From an uncultured Lewinella sp. (GTDB taxonomy: Bacteria > Bacteroidota > Bacteroidia > Chitinophagales > Saprospiraceae), in NCBI GenBank assembly GCA_938021455.1, contig CALIGP010000386.1, forward strand, positions 1 to 29,471: DNA of 29,471 bases. The letters run 5' to 3'. The notes under the pieces were generated by a model that worked only from the letters and a program-made list of their open reading frames with translations, was not told the origin of the DNA and ran no database searches. Shown in pieces: positions 1-8,702 of the stretch. A program made the position numbers and the translations under genes. The first letter of the stretch is position 1. Every line of letters starts with the position of its first letter.

Positions 1-21
1 ACTGTACCTGAATGCTGCCTC

Positions 22-70
22 CAACCTGCAACTCGCAACCTGCAACCTGCAACCTGCAACTTGCAACCTA
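22..70. repeat. Heptamer tandem array (CAACCTG-type)
   Basis: Seven consecutive 7-bp units: CAACCTG, CAACTCG, CAACCTG, CAACCTG, CAACCTG, CAACTTG, CAACCTA. A degenerate CTAACCTG follows at 71-78. The array ends about 10 bp before the stop codon of the giant minus-strand gene, so it sits just downstream of that gene. It is non-coding as far as can be seen. The strict 7-bp register makes it a short tandem repeat rather than a terminator; no hairpin plus T-run is visible. Confidence 0.85.
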
Positions 71-80
71 CTAACCTGCC

Positions 81-3000
81 CTACCGCACCACCGTCACAT
101 CCCCCCGGATGATTTCACCCTCGCCCACGTTAAGGCGCAGAATGTAGTAGTAGGTACCTTCTGGAACCGGTGTGCCACCATTGTTGGTGCCATCCCAGTC
201 GTTGTTGTATGGCTTGGCTTCGTAAAGGATGTCTCCCCAGCGGTTGAAAACGATGAGCTCGTTGTCCGGGAATTCGTCGGGGCGAAGATCAAGGATATCA
301 AAAATAAAGACATCGTTCATGCCATCTCCATTTGGCGTAAAGGCGTTAAATACCGTCGGATCAGAACCATCTGCACTGGCGCGGATGGTCAGGGTTGCCT
401 GGTCACATAAGCCTTCACAGACGGTGCTACAAACTTCGTAACCAACGGTTGTTGTGGAAGTAAGACCAACCGGCGCTTCAAAGGTGATGTTACCGTTGAG
501 GTCAACGGTGATTTCGCCAAATTCAGGCTCGGTTAGCAGGGTTACTTCTACCGGCCCAGTCCGTTGATCATTGAGCAAGAGGTCAATCTGCCCGATATTT
601 TCATCGCCGATAATTTCTAGTACATCATCATTAGCCATCGGCCCTTCCTCTGGAGAAACCCGAAGAGAATCGGAGCTGTAATCGGGGCAACCCGCAGCAG
701 AAAGTGTCCATACCAGGTTGATACCTTCCCCCAATTCCGTAATGGTGGCGATGTTGTTGTCTACTGTAAAGACAGCTCCGTCATCATTGTAGGAAGTCCA
801 TACACCCGTTGTGCCTGCGGGTAAATTACCTTCTACTATTGCGGGAATTTCACAGGTGGTGAAGCTAGCGGGCAACATGGCAGCTTCCTGATCGGCGAGT
901 GTGACGGTCGTTCGGCTCGTATCCGCACAGCCATTATTCAGGTTAGTGACGATGAGCTGGTAGGTGCCGGGGCCGGCAACAAATGGTCGTGCCGTTTCTG
1001 CACCACTGATGATCTCTCCACCTGCTTCCGCACTCCAGGCGTATAAAACTTCTCCTCCGGGCTCAGGCGAACTGCCCGTGCCGTCTAGCTGGGGCATGTC
1101 TCCACATTGGGCTTCGATGGGATCACCTGCCTGCGCAAAGGGCGTATTCAGGGCTGCAGCAACGGATACGGTATCCTGCACCACACAGCCATTGATGTCG
1201 GTGACGGACAACTCGTAGTCTCCCGGGCCATCTACCGAAACGATGAGGGAGCCCGTTGCCGGAGTGATGTTATTGCCATCGAAACTCCGCCAGCTGATAC
1301 CTGAAGGATCCGTGCCGTTAAGGTTAGTCTCAGAGGCGTCCAGCGTGATCGTTGCGTTGTTACAATCGAAGCTGTCAGCGGGCATAATAACGATGCTGGC
1401 GATGCTGTCAATCAGGTCGTCCACCCGAATCGGAATGGTCGTCACACAGCTGGTGGCCGGATTAATGACGACCGCATTGTATGTGCCGCCAGTTGTGATG
1501 GTTAGCATTTCCACCTGCTGGGGAATGTCTTCAACACCGGGAGGGCCGACCCACTGAATGGTGTAGTCGTTTGGCTGATCTGCGATGGTGATACCAATAA
1601 TGGTTTCCCGGGTGTCACAGTCGAGCTGCTCTCCTTCAATGGCGGTTACCACAGGGAATACACGGGAGTCGGTAATTTCTATTTCGCGAAAATCTTCGCA
1701 AAGGGTAGCGTTGTCCAAAACAGTTAAGCGGTAGATGCCGGCAGTACGTACCGTCAGGGTGTCATTGTCCTGCTCGGAAGGTTCTTCACCGCCAGAAACA
1801 ACACTCCAAGTGTAAGTGTATCGGTCGCCACCTTCACCAACGGAAGGAGCGGCGTCAATCACGGCCGGGCCAGATTCACAGCTGATGTCGATGTTGTTCC
1901 GACGGAAGGCGACGAAAGGAGGATCAGACTGGTCGTCATTGACAAATACTTCGTCGGTAGCCACACAGCCGGTCTCCCGGTTCGTAATGGTTACCGTATG
2001 AATTCCGGATGTACTGGCTGTGGCAAAACTTTCGGTACTGATCTCGCTGCCGTCAGGGTCGTTCCAGACGAAGTCGTAATCGTCGGCAAACTCTGTTTCC
2101 ACACGAATACGAACCGTACTCGGTTCACAGCCCAGGCCACCGATGGTGTCGGCCAGGGTATAAACCGGGAATCCGCTGGGGGCGGAGAGTACGATGGAGT
2201 CACTGGCGCTACAGCCGGTGATGGCGTCTGTTGCGGTGAAGAAGTAAGTTCCGGGCTGGTCAACAACTACTGTTTCTGCGGAACCCATAGGAACGTCCAT
2301 TCCATCAATTGTCCACTGAAAAGTGAGGTCGTTGCCCGTTGTTGTACTGGCTTCTCCCTCTAGTTGGAAGGTTTGCTCACAGGCGATCTCTTCGTTATCT
2401 CCTGCATTTATGGTAGGGAGTACGGCTTCTCCAACGACGATGTCAAGGCTATCCCTACATTCACCGTTGGAAGCGAAGACGCGATAGGTGCCAGGCAACA
2501 CTACCCGGGCTGCCGGGTTGGTTACGTCCGTTACCACCACTCGGCCATCCATGGATTCCCAGAAGTAGTTCGTGGAGGCGTCTACATTCTCGAAAACGGG
2601 CGTCAGCGTAGTCGTGTCAGGATTACAACCGATACTGACCGGGCCGTTAGCCGGAGCTGAAATGGCGGGTACTCCGGAACTGGGGACGACGGCAACGGTG
2701 TCCATGCGGGTACAGCCACTTATTTGATTAGTAAGTGAGACAAAATAATTGCCCACCTCGTCGGTGCCAAGGACATTAGTGTTGCTGAGTTCATCGATTC
2801 CACCTTCAATTGTCCAAGAGTAAACCACGTCTTCTTCTATATCACCGGTGGTCAGTACTACCGGTTCACCCGTACAATTTAATGGTACCTGGGTAGGCAG
2901 GGAACTAGAGGGCAGGATTATTTGATCCCTGACGATAAGCTGTGTTGTGTTGGAACACTGCAGATTCGTGAAGGTAACCGTCAGGCGATAGCGACCACCT

Positions 3001-5990
3001 CGGTCAATACTTTCCTGAGCGTTGGTCCCTACCGTATCTAAAGGAGTACCTTCTCCGTTAATGCGCTCCCAGAGATAGCTAACGTTTCCACCTTCACTGG
3101 AGCCATCGGCGTCCAGGATAACTGTTTCGTTGTTACAATCCAGGATGAGTTCGTCCGGCGCCTGTGCGACTGGGCGGTTGATGCCCAATACTTCTACGGT
3201 GTCGATCGCACTACAACCACTGGCACTGATGACTTGTAGCAGGTAAGTGCCTGGTTCGCTTACGGAGGCAACAACGTTTCCGCCTCCTCCAACGCTACCA
3301 CTGCCGACGTTTCTGGTGGTACCATCTCCCTGAATGATAAATAGTTCGTAATCTTCTCCAATATTGTTGCGGCCATTAATCAGGGCCGTTTGAGGATCGG
3401 CACAGCTAAGCGTTCGGTCATCGCCAGCGTTGGCAAAGGCGGCATTATCCGAATTTACCCCAATTTCGATGCTTCCTTCGAGTGCAACGGTTCCGTTGGC
3501 GTTATAGAGGGTGTAATTGGTTGTTCCGGGCAAGAGGCCGTCTACGGAACCATTGTTGCCTAGCCGGAAGGGGTTGTCCGTACGGATAAAGACATCCTCA
3601 TTGTTGGGCCGGGGAGCTACTTCAAACCGAATACCGCCATCATCGTTATCACTGCAGCTGGCGTCGACTGGATCGATGCTAATCAAGATTAATCGATCAT
3701 TAAGACAGACTTCTCCGCCTTGGTAGATAATACTACCGTCTCCATCATCGGTAACCGTGGGTGGGGTAGCGGCATCTTCTGCCGTCAGGTCAAAACACTC
3801 GTCGCGGTTCCTTGCGTTGAAGCAAAAACTGAATGCCCGGAATTCTACGGCTCCTCCGGCGTGAGATACGCCAGCTCCGTTGCTATCAAAGTTAAGGGTA
3901 ATGATACCGACACCTGTTTGGCTAAGGTCGAAGTCAGCGGTATTCAGTCCCGGCCAGTTGCTGCCACTGATATTAATGCTGCTGAACTCTACCAGGGTTG
4001 GGTCGAAGTTGAACTGAATATTAGCTGTTTGGACGTTGACAAAGTTCTGCGCCAGGACGGGGACACAGAAGTTGTCTCCAATGTCTCCTTCCGAGTCTTC
4101 AATCGTGATCCCGAAACCGTTAGGGAACAGCACACAGGCTTCCCCATTAAAGACTTCAACGGGGACGGAATTGCCCTCGCTTTCAGTGGTGACTACTTGG
4201 TCAGCAATGAAGCCTCCGTTTCCAAGAACATCACATTCTCCTGGTGTTGCTCCTGCTTCTGCCAGTAAGCAAAAAGAACCAAGCGATGAGCCGTCTACAA
4301 GGGTAAGCGGTGTTCCACTATAGTCGAGACGATACAGTCCGTCAGCTAACATAGTAGCCGTTACGCCCGCAACGTCAGGGGTGAAAGCATCGAATTCGAA
4401 CAGAAATGCACTGTAGGTCACAAATATGCTGAAGGAGGTGACTTCCGTAAAGCCATCTACTTCCAGGTCGAAACAGTTCTGTTGGGTAGAACTGAATCCA
4501 ATAGTAGATGGGTAGCGGATAGCCACACCATCCGGCTTTTGAATGTCGATGGCACAGTTGGTGGGGTTTAGCCCGCGAAACGGGCCGTCTGTGTTTCGGA
4601 TGTCATTTCTGAAGTCGGCGATGGTCACCGGGCTGGTGCCACCGAACCCAATGGCATTAAAGCAGATTTCGTAGATCAAGTCTCCTTCATTGACAGAAGG
4701 GCTCGTGCTGCCTACGGCATCCCAGTCAAAACTCAGGACTCCGTTGTTGACACCAGATTGGTCGAAATCGTCACCGATGTTGATGAACAGGTCTGGATTT
4801 CGGTTTCCGATATTAGCAAACTCCAGAATATTGGGATCCCACTTGATGAGGTAATCAATATCCGTCATGTTTTCGAAATCGTCTCCGGCACGAATAGCGA
4901 CACAAAACCCTTCGTCACCAAAGTTGATGGGGCCGTCGGGACAGTCAACAACAACGTCAAATCCTTCAGGGTTACAATCGTCAATGATCAGTCGGATGCC
5001 CTCCTGGACTACGGGAATAGCCACTAGGCCGGCGCCATCACCGTTGGCTTCAACGGGGCGCGTTCCACCCGAGTTGGTGGGGATTTCTCCGATGTTAATA
5101 TCGGTTCGCCCCCTACATTCACCGATGATTTCAAAGCAAACCGTAACTAATGAGGTTCCGTCTGGAAGGGACTCTACCAGATCTCCAAAGGGAGCCCAAA
5201 CGCCATAAAAGGCATCGCCATCAAAGAGATTGTACCCACCATCTGAGTTTTGCGGCAGGTCTGTGTTTGCGGTAGCAGAGACAACCTGTAACACCGTATT
5301 GTCAAATTGAATACCGAACTGGTATCCTTTGAGGTTGTCAAAGCCTGATTCGGCCACCACTTCCACACAGTAGGTGTCTCCTGGTTGGTAGATGCCTTCC
5401 TCGTCCGTAATGGTCAATATTAATGGACTGACACCAACAGTTACTGAGCCCTGCTCAATACCAGGGAAACCGCCGACACTACAGGTGTTTCTCCGGTTAA
5501 AGGTGATATCTACGCTGTCGTCGACACCGTCAAAAGGATCGTCGTCTGGTTTGTTGAAGAAGCGTACGGGATGTTGTGACGCAATCGGTCCGCTAACATT
5601 GTAGCAAACCTCAAATAGGATCGCTCCATCATCCAGCGTGACAATTGGAGCTGTTTCACAATCTTCCCCGTCTAAATAGGTCCGCCAATTCACGGTGATT
5701 AGCCCGGCAGGGAGGTAGGTGGTCAAATCAAAATCTTCCATACCAAAACCGGGGAGGTCAGGATTAAGATTTTGAACCCTGGAGAAGGTCAAAGCTCCTC
5801 CATCTTCGGGTTTGTCCGTCTGCAGGGCAAAACCGAACTCAATGCTAGCGGAAAAGTCAATAACCGAAATGGGCAAACAGACCTCCGTGTTATTATCTGC
5901 CGAAAGATTAGGAAGAATGAAAGTAGTAGATACCTGAGCTGTAAGAGCAGTGCCAAAGGCCAGGGTAATGATAAGTAGTAAGTACCGCAT
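81..5990 (-). CDS. Giant T9SS-exported surface protein: cohesin-like modules, Ig/PKD-like repeats and CHU_C (type B) sorting domain
   Basis: The product is about 1969 aa. I chose the ATG at 5990 because it gives a clean signal peptide (MRYLLLIITLAFGTALTAQ); the frame is open 18 codons further up, but that extension would bury the signal. Five cohesin-like beta-sandwich modules follow (about 25-185, 190-340, 345-490, 500-620, 625-765), with recurring 'GDxxCVxV...FDPxxLEF' patterns. A short SprB-repeat-like stretch comes next (ASCSDNDDGGI, about 778). About eleven Ig/PKD-like repeats of 80-90 aa then run from about 860 to 1780, most with a Cys near the start and another in an 'SGC' near the end. 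A cadherin/Big_9-like module (NDDVLEI..., about 1785-1875) precedes the last ~90 residues, which are a typical gliding-motility-associated C-terminal domain: FNAFTPNGDGMND, VFNRWGD, WDGTNNG, PEGTYYYILRL. That domain targets proteins to the T9SS. The PorP/SprF gene lies 69 bp upstream on the same strand. Inferred role: surface adhesin or matrix protein; the ligand is unknown. Confidence 0.9.
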   Translation of the reverse strand: MRYLLLIITLAFGTALTAQVSTTFILPNLSADNNTEVCLPISVIDFSASIEFGFALQTDKPEDGGALTFSRVQNLNPDLPGFGMEDFDLTTYLPAGLITVNWRTYLDGEDCETAPIVTLDDGAILFEVCYNVSGPIASQHPVRFFNKPDDDPFDGVDDSVDITFNRRNTCSVGGFPGIEQGSVTVGVSPLILTITDEEGIYQPGDTYCVEVVAESGFDNLKGYQFGIQFDNTVLQVVSATANTDLPQNSDGGYNLFDGDAFYGVWAPFGDLVESLPDGTSLVTVCFEIIGECRGRTDINIGEIPTNSGGTRPVEANGDGAGLVAIPVVQEGIRLIIDDCNPEGFDVVVDCPDGPINFGDEGFCVAIRAGDDFENMTDIDYLIKWDPNILEFANIGNRNPDLFINIGDDFDQSGVNNGVLSFDWDAVGSTSPSVNEGDLIYEICFNAIGFGGTSPVTIADFRNDIRNTDGPFRGLNPTNCAIDIQKPDGVAIRYPSTIGFSSTQQNCFDLEVDGFTEVTSFSIFVTYSAFLFEFDAFTPDVAGVTATMLADGLYRLDYSGTPLTLVDGSSLGSFCLLAEAGATPGECDVLGNGGFIADQVVTTESEGNSVPVEVFNGEACVLFPNGFGITIEDSEGDIGDNFCVPVLAQNFVNVQTANIQFNFDPTLVEFSSINISGSNWPGLNTADFDLSQTGVGIITLNFDSNGAGVSHAGGAVEFRAFSFCFNARNRDECFDLTAEDAATPPTVTDDGDGSIIYQGGEVCLNDRLILISIDPVDASCSDNDDGGIRFEVAPRPNNEDVFIRTDNPFRLGNNGSVDGLLPGTTNYTLYNANGTVALEGSIEIGVNSDNAAFANAGDDRTLSCADPQTALINGRNNIGEDYELFIIQGDGTTRNVGSGSVGGGGNVVASVSEPGTYLLQVISASGCSAIDTVEVLGINRPVAQAPDELILDCNNETVILDADGSSEGGNVSYLWERINGEGTPLDTVGTNAQESIDRGGRYRLTVTFTNLQCSNTTQLIVRDQIILPSSSLPTQVPLNCTGEPVVLTTGDIEEDVVYSWTIEGGIDELSNTNVLGTDEVGNYFVSLTNQISGCTRMDTVAVVPSSGVPAISAPANGPVSIGCNPDTTTLTPVFENVDASTNYFWESMDGRVVVTDVTNPAARVVLPGTYRVFASNGECRDSLDIVVGEAVLPTINAGDNEEIACEQTFQLEGEASTTTGNDLTFQWTIDGMDVPMGSAETVVVDQPGTYFFTATDAITGCSASDSIVLSAPSGFPVYTLADTIGGLGCEPSTVRIRVETEFADDYDFVWNDPDGSEISTESFATASTSGIHTVTITNRETGCVATDEVFVNDDQSDPPFVAFRRNNIDISCESGPAVIDAAPSVGEGGDRYTYTWSVVSGGEEPSEQDNDTLTVRTAGIYRLTVLDNATLCEDFREIEITDSRVFPVVTAIEGEQLDCDTRETIIGITIADQPNDYTIQWVGPPGVEDIPQQVEMLTITTGGTYNAVVINPATSCVTTIPIRVDDLIDSIASIVIMPADSFDCNNATITLDASETNLNGTDPSGISWRSFDGNNITPATGSLIVSVDGPGDYELSVTDINGCVVQDTVSVAAALNTPFAQAGDPIEAQCGDMPQLDGTGSSPEPGGEVLYAWSAEAGGEIISGAETARPFVAGPGTYQLIVTNLNNGCADTSRTTVTLADQEAAMLPASFTTCEIPAIVEGNLPAGTTGVWTSYNDDGAVFTVDNNIATITELGEGINLVWTLSAAGCPDYSSDSLRVSPEEGPMANDDVLEIIGDENIGQIDLLLNDQRTGPVEVTLLTEPEFGEITVDLNGNITFEAPVGLTSTTTVGYEVCSTVCEGLCDQATLTIRASADGSDPTVFNAFTPNGDGMNDVFIFDILDLRPDEFPDNELIVFNRWGDILYEAKPYNNDWDGTNNGGTPVPEGTYYYILRLNVGEGEIIRGDVTVVR

Positions 5991-6059
5991 GGGTAAAATT
6001 CTTGAAGTCGTGGGATGTAAGATGGTCAGAGTGCCCTGAGGCAATAAAGGAGAAGCCGC

Positions 6060-7013
6060 TTAACGGCTTAATGCAACGGCCAACTGTATTTCGTGCGTGC
6101 CGCCAACACTTGGGCCGAAGCTTTGGAAAGAGTAGTCAAAACCATACCCAACCCTGAAGTTGGTATCCGCATTGTAAGACTGACCAACGTTGATGCCCGC
6201 TTCAAAATGAAAGTTACCTGCCGTACTCATGCCAAATCCAATGTAGGGTGCACTTGGAAGTTGGTAGCGAAGGTTGACGTCAGCATTAAAGGGTGCACCA
6301 TCTACGTACTTTACCCAGGTACTAACTTCTAGATAGCTGTCCGCTCCGGTAAACCAATACCAGCCAGCCATACCGTAGTAGTGACGAAGACGCTGGATTT
6401 CAAACTCTCCGGCATCGTTCTGGAAAGTCAGGTCTAAGCCTAGAAGTTGAGGAATAGACACTCCTCCATAAAACATGTGATCGCCGGTTAATCGATAGGC
6501 ATAGACGCCTAAACCAATATCCGGGTGGCTCTGACTTTGATCAACACCACCGAGTGGGTCGCCTACGTCACGAAGGATCAGTTCGCTAGAACGAACCCGG
6601 TAGCCAACATAGCCAGCCGAGAGGCCAACACTGATCCCGCCCTGTTCAGGATCCTGACTGATCACCGTTCCGATTCGACCATAAAACCCAGTGTAGCCCG
6701 TCGGGCCGGTTTGGTCATTGAGGAGATAACCACCAGCGGTGATAGTGGCACCGCTCTGGTAAGGATTGATGTAAGAAAACCGGATAGATTGGGTCTCCGG
6801 GGTGTTTTCCTGGCCAGCCCACTGACGCCGGTAACTAGCACCAACGGACATATTGTAGCCGTACGTTAGGAAATCACTTTCCAGCGCTGCTGGATTTATC
6901 AGCGTCGCTGCTTCCCTATACTGGGTAAAGAGAGATAGTTGCTGGCCGAAAAGGTTGCCAGCACTCATCAGTGCTAACAATAACCCAAGACAAAGGAGTC
7001 GGGTATTATTCAT
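6060..7013 (-). CDS. PorP/SprF family type IX secretion-associated outer-membrane protein
   Basis: 317 aa with an N-terminal signal peptide (about 1-23, ending NLFGQ). The start of the mature protein is family-typical: QLSLFTQYREAATLINPAALESD contains the 'Q.Y..N..L.NPA' opening of PorP/SprF, followed by 'SVGASYRRQWAG' and many alternating beta strands, and it ends in a short terminal strand (IQLAVALSR). Family knowledge: these proteins sit in the outer membrane, and many are encoded beside large CHU_C-domain cargo proteins, for which they are thought to serve as export or anchoring partners. Here the gene lies directly upstream of such a cargo gene on the same strand with 69 bp between them, so I infer co-transcription and a dedicated partnership. 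It is probably not the single core PorP, since these bacteria carry many paralogues. Confidence 0.88.
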   Translation of the reverse strand: MNNTRLLCLGLLLALMSAGNLFGQQLSLFTQYREAATLINPAALESDFLTYGYNMSVGASYRRQWAGQENTPETQSIRFSYINPYQSGATITAGGYLLNDQTGPTGYTGFYGRIGTVISQDPEQGGISVGLSAGYVGYRVRSSELILRDVGDPLGGVDQSQSHPDIGLGVYAYRLTGDHMFYGGVSIPQLLGLDLTFQNDAGEFEIQRLRHYYGMAGWYWFTGADSYLEVSTWVKYVDGAPFNADVNLRYQLPSAPYIGFGMSTAGNFHFEAGINVGQSYNADTNFRVGYGFDYSFQSFGPSVGGTHEIQLAVALSR

Positions 7014-7322
7014 AAACAGATTTTTTCCGTCCGGGGCAATACGGACATGGGATCACGATTCTAAAAATGGGCGGAGTTGTGTCGGCCTACGTATTGCAGA
7101 ACGATTACCCTCACCCGCTATTGTTAACGGTCGTAAGTGTTTACTAAATGGTGTTATTCGTGGAGATTAAGGAGGCAAACCGTGGGGGAAGGGATCCGTT
7201 TTGTCTCTTCTCAAAGTGGGTGCAAAAATAGGACTATTTTTTTCAATCAATCGTTAAGATCAGACTGGTTTAGGAAGCGGGGCGGAATGAAGGGTAAAGG
7301 GACTGATCTGAGGAAGATAGTT
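7014..7322. other. Intergenic region upstream of the PorP/SprF gene
   Basis: This 309-bp gap separates the caspase-like gene from the PorP/SprF gene, both on the minus strand. It contains one good minus-strand -7 match (entered separately at 7223-7230). An AGATCAG/CTGATCT inverted pair about 40 bp apart lies near 7260-7310; the loop is too long for a terminator. I see no further gene, no RNA gene and no element of the CGCAGGTGCA family. Confidence 0.5.
7223..7248 (-). promoter_or_regulatory. Candidate Bacteroidota promoter for the PorP/SprF gene
   Basis: The minus strand reads TATTTTTG (plus CAAAAATA, 7223-7230), an exact match to the Bacteroidota -7 consensus TAnnTTTG. A TTG lies 17 bp upstream of it. 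The implied 5' leader would be about 200 nt, which is long, so the call is tentative. Confidence 0.3.
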
Positions 7323-8402
7323 TCACTTACAGGAACCGGACTGTCGCTGGTATGCCTGTAGATGTACATATTTCATCTGGCTGGTCTCTTGCCGATGCCT
7401 GGAATTGGCCAATCTTCTCTCTTCTTTACCCCTTGAAGAAGCACTTTCCCGTCGATGCCTCCTGCGTAGGTTCTTTAATTCCTTGCGTTGATCTTTTCTC
7501 AGGGCCCTGGAAGCCATTCGGCAACTCAACGGTTGACTACTGATCAGCCGGCTGGCAGTCACCGTCGGTGCCTCGGCAATGGCCGCAAACACACTGTAGG
7601 CGCAGTAGGGCTTTTGTGGGAGCTTTCGGTTGTTCGTCCGTTGTATCGTCTGGTGGCTGATGTAGTTGCAAATAGCGGGCCAGTTGGTAAATCGTTCGTC
7701 AGCAAATATTTCTTCAAAGGCATAAATGACCTCACTGAAGAAAATGCCTCCGTCCCGACTCATAAAGGTTTCGTATTCCCGATCAGAACTGACCAGGTCT
7801 ATCACTTTAGTGTAGCCGGGCTGGTTAGCGAATAACACTTCGTACGGGCGTGTGGTGCGTGGGCGGGCGCCCAGCCGGTTCTGGGTTGGGCCACCATCCT
7901 GTGGCTGCCCGGGTGGAACCTGGTAGTCTTGCTGGGTGGTGTTGCAGGCGATGACAATATTAAGGAGTACACTCGGGTTTCGTTCCAGCAGCCTCATTCG
8001 GATATCGTCTCCTTCACGCGCCGTATCGTAGCCGGTGAAGTATAGCTTGGGCAGCTGGTTGGTACTATTCGAGCTACGGTACCCATGACCGGCGTAGACA
8101 AACAGGACGATGTCCCGTTCCTGGTAGGAGAGTTGGTAGTCGATGACAAAGTCCAGCGCTTCCGCACTGAAGCTCATACCGTTGAGTCGATAGTAGTGCA
8201 CATCCGAAATACCAAGAGCATCTTGAATGCGATCTACCTCACGGGCAACGCCATAATCAATACTCCGACAACCCTCGCGAATTAGAAAATTTGGACTGTT
8301 GTCATCCAATAATTGGATAACGTGTATGTGACGGGTCTCGGCGCTAAGGGCAGCAAGGAATAAACTGGCCAGGCATAGGAGGAGCAGTCTCCGCAGAAGC
8401 AT
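7323..8402 (-). CDS. Secreted caspase-like (peptidase C14 / clan CD) protein
   Basis: 359 aa. Residues 1-21 form a signal peptide (Leu-rich, ending LSA before ETRH). The fold is caspase-like: 'HVIQLLDDNS' first strand, helix 'VAREVDRIQDAL', then 'DIVLFVYAGHGYRS' with the presumed catalytic His106, and 'VLLNIVIACNTTQQ' with the presumed catalytic Cys153. A later 'VIDLVSSDREYETFMSRDGGIFFSEVIYAF' segment resembles the substrate-pocket strand followed by the last helix of metacaspase/caspase p10-like regions. The tail from about 298 to 342 is highly basic (clusters such as LRRRHRRES and KEERR) and is not part of the fold. Likely periplasmic or surface-exposed; substrate unknown. No T9SS C-terminal domain is present. 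The next gene upstream also ends in a long basic tail. Confidence 0.75.
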   Translation of the reverse strand: MLLRRLLLLCLASLFLAALSAETRHIHVIQLLDDNSPNFLIREGCRSIDYGVAREVDRIQDALGISDVHYYRLNGMSFSAEALDFVIDYQLSYQERDIVLFVYAGHGYRSSNSTNQLPKLYFTGYDTAREGDDIRMRLLERNPSVLLNIVIACNTTQQDYQVPPGQPQDGGPTQNRLGARPRTTRPYEVLFANQPGYTKVIDLVSSDREYETFMSRDGGIFFSEVIYAFEEIFADERFTNWPAICNYISHQTIQRTNNRKLPQKPYCAYSVFAAIAEAPTVTASRLISSQPLSCRMASRALRKDQRKELKNLRRRHRRESASSRGKEERRLANSRHRQETSQMKYVHLQAYQRQSGSCK

Positions 8403-8425
8403 GAGGTAGGGGTTACCGGGTGTGT

Positions 8426-8453
8426 GAAAAATAGAAATCGGGGAAGTAACAAA
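8426..8453 (-). promoter_or_regulatory. Candidate promoter of the caspase-like gene
   Basis: The minus strand reads TATTTTTC (8426-8433), one base off the TAnnTTTG -7 consensus, with TTTG (plus CAAA, 8450-8453) 16 bp upstream. The implied start site is close to 8419, giving a leader of roughly 17 nt before the ATG at 8402. Confidence 0.3.
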
Positions 8454-8497
8454 TGAACGGTTCTCGGGTAGTGCTTATTTTATAAAAAGAAAATTTT

Positions 8498-8694
8498 GGG
8501 CGGGGCCGCAGGTGCAGAGGAATGTTTTGGGGCAGTGTGCCGGCCACCACGCGCTCCGCGCGTGAACGGGCTAGGCACGCTCCCGCGTGCGTGCCTGAAA
8601 CCAGCCGTCCTCAGCGCGGGGATCGCGCTAAGTCCGTACACGCGCAGGAGCGCGTGGTGGCCGGGGAAACCCCTGCACCTGCGCTCCGGCGCCC
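8498..8694. repeat. Palindromic dispersed element, copy A (nested inverted repeats)
   Basis: Outer arms are at 8498-8518 and 8672-8694, both carrying CGCAGGTGCAG, preceded by GGGCG at the outer end. Inside them a perfect 18-bp inverted repeat (CCGGCCACCACGCGCTCC at 8540-8557; complement at 8647-8664) continues into a 7-bp pair (GCGCGTG 8558-8564 with CACGCGC 8639-8645). Inside that are two small hairpins: AGGCACGC/GCGTGCCT (8573-8580, 8589-8596) and AGCGCG/CGCGCT (8613-8618, 8624-8629). The whole could fold as a cloverleaf-like cruciform or RNA. It is visibly richer in G+C than its flanks and fills the gap between the outer-membrane protein gene (stop 8703) and the caspase-like gene. No transposase is nearby. 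It resembles REP/MITE-type non-autonomous elements. Confidence 0.85.
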
Positions 8695-8702
8695 TTATTC
8701 CG

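Noticed and set aside
1998..2363. Plus-strand open frames inside the giant surface-protein gene
   Set aside because: The minus-strand frame is continuous for almost 6 kb with clear domains and a sorting signal; the opposite frames show none.
7260..7310. AGATCAG/CTGATCT inverted repeat as a terminator of the caspase-like gene
   Set aside because: The loop is about 40 bases and there is no T-run after the second arm; a chance match is more likely.
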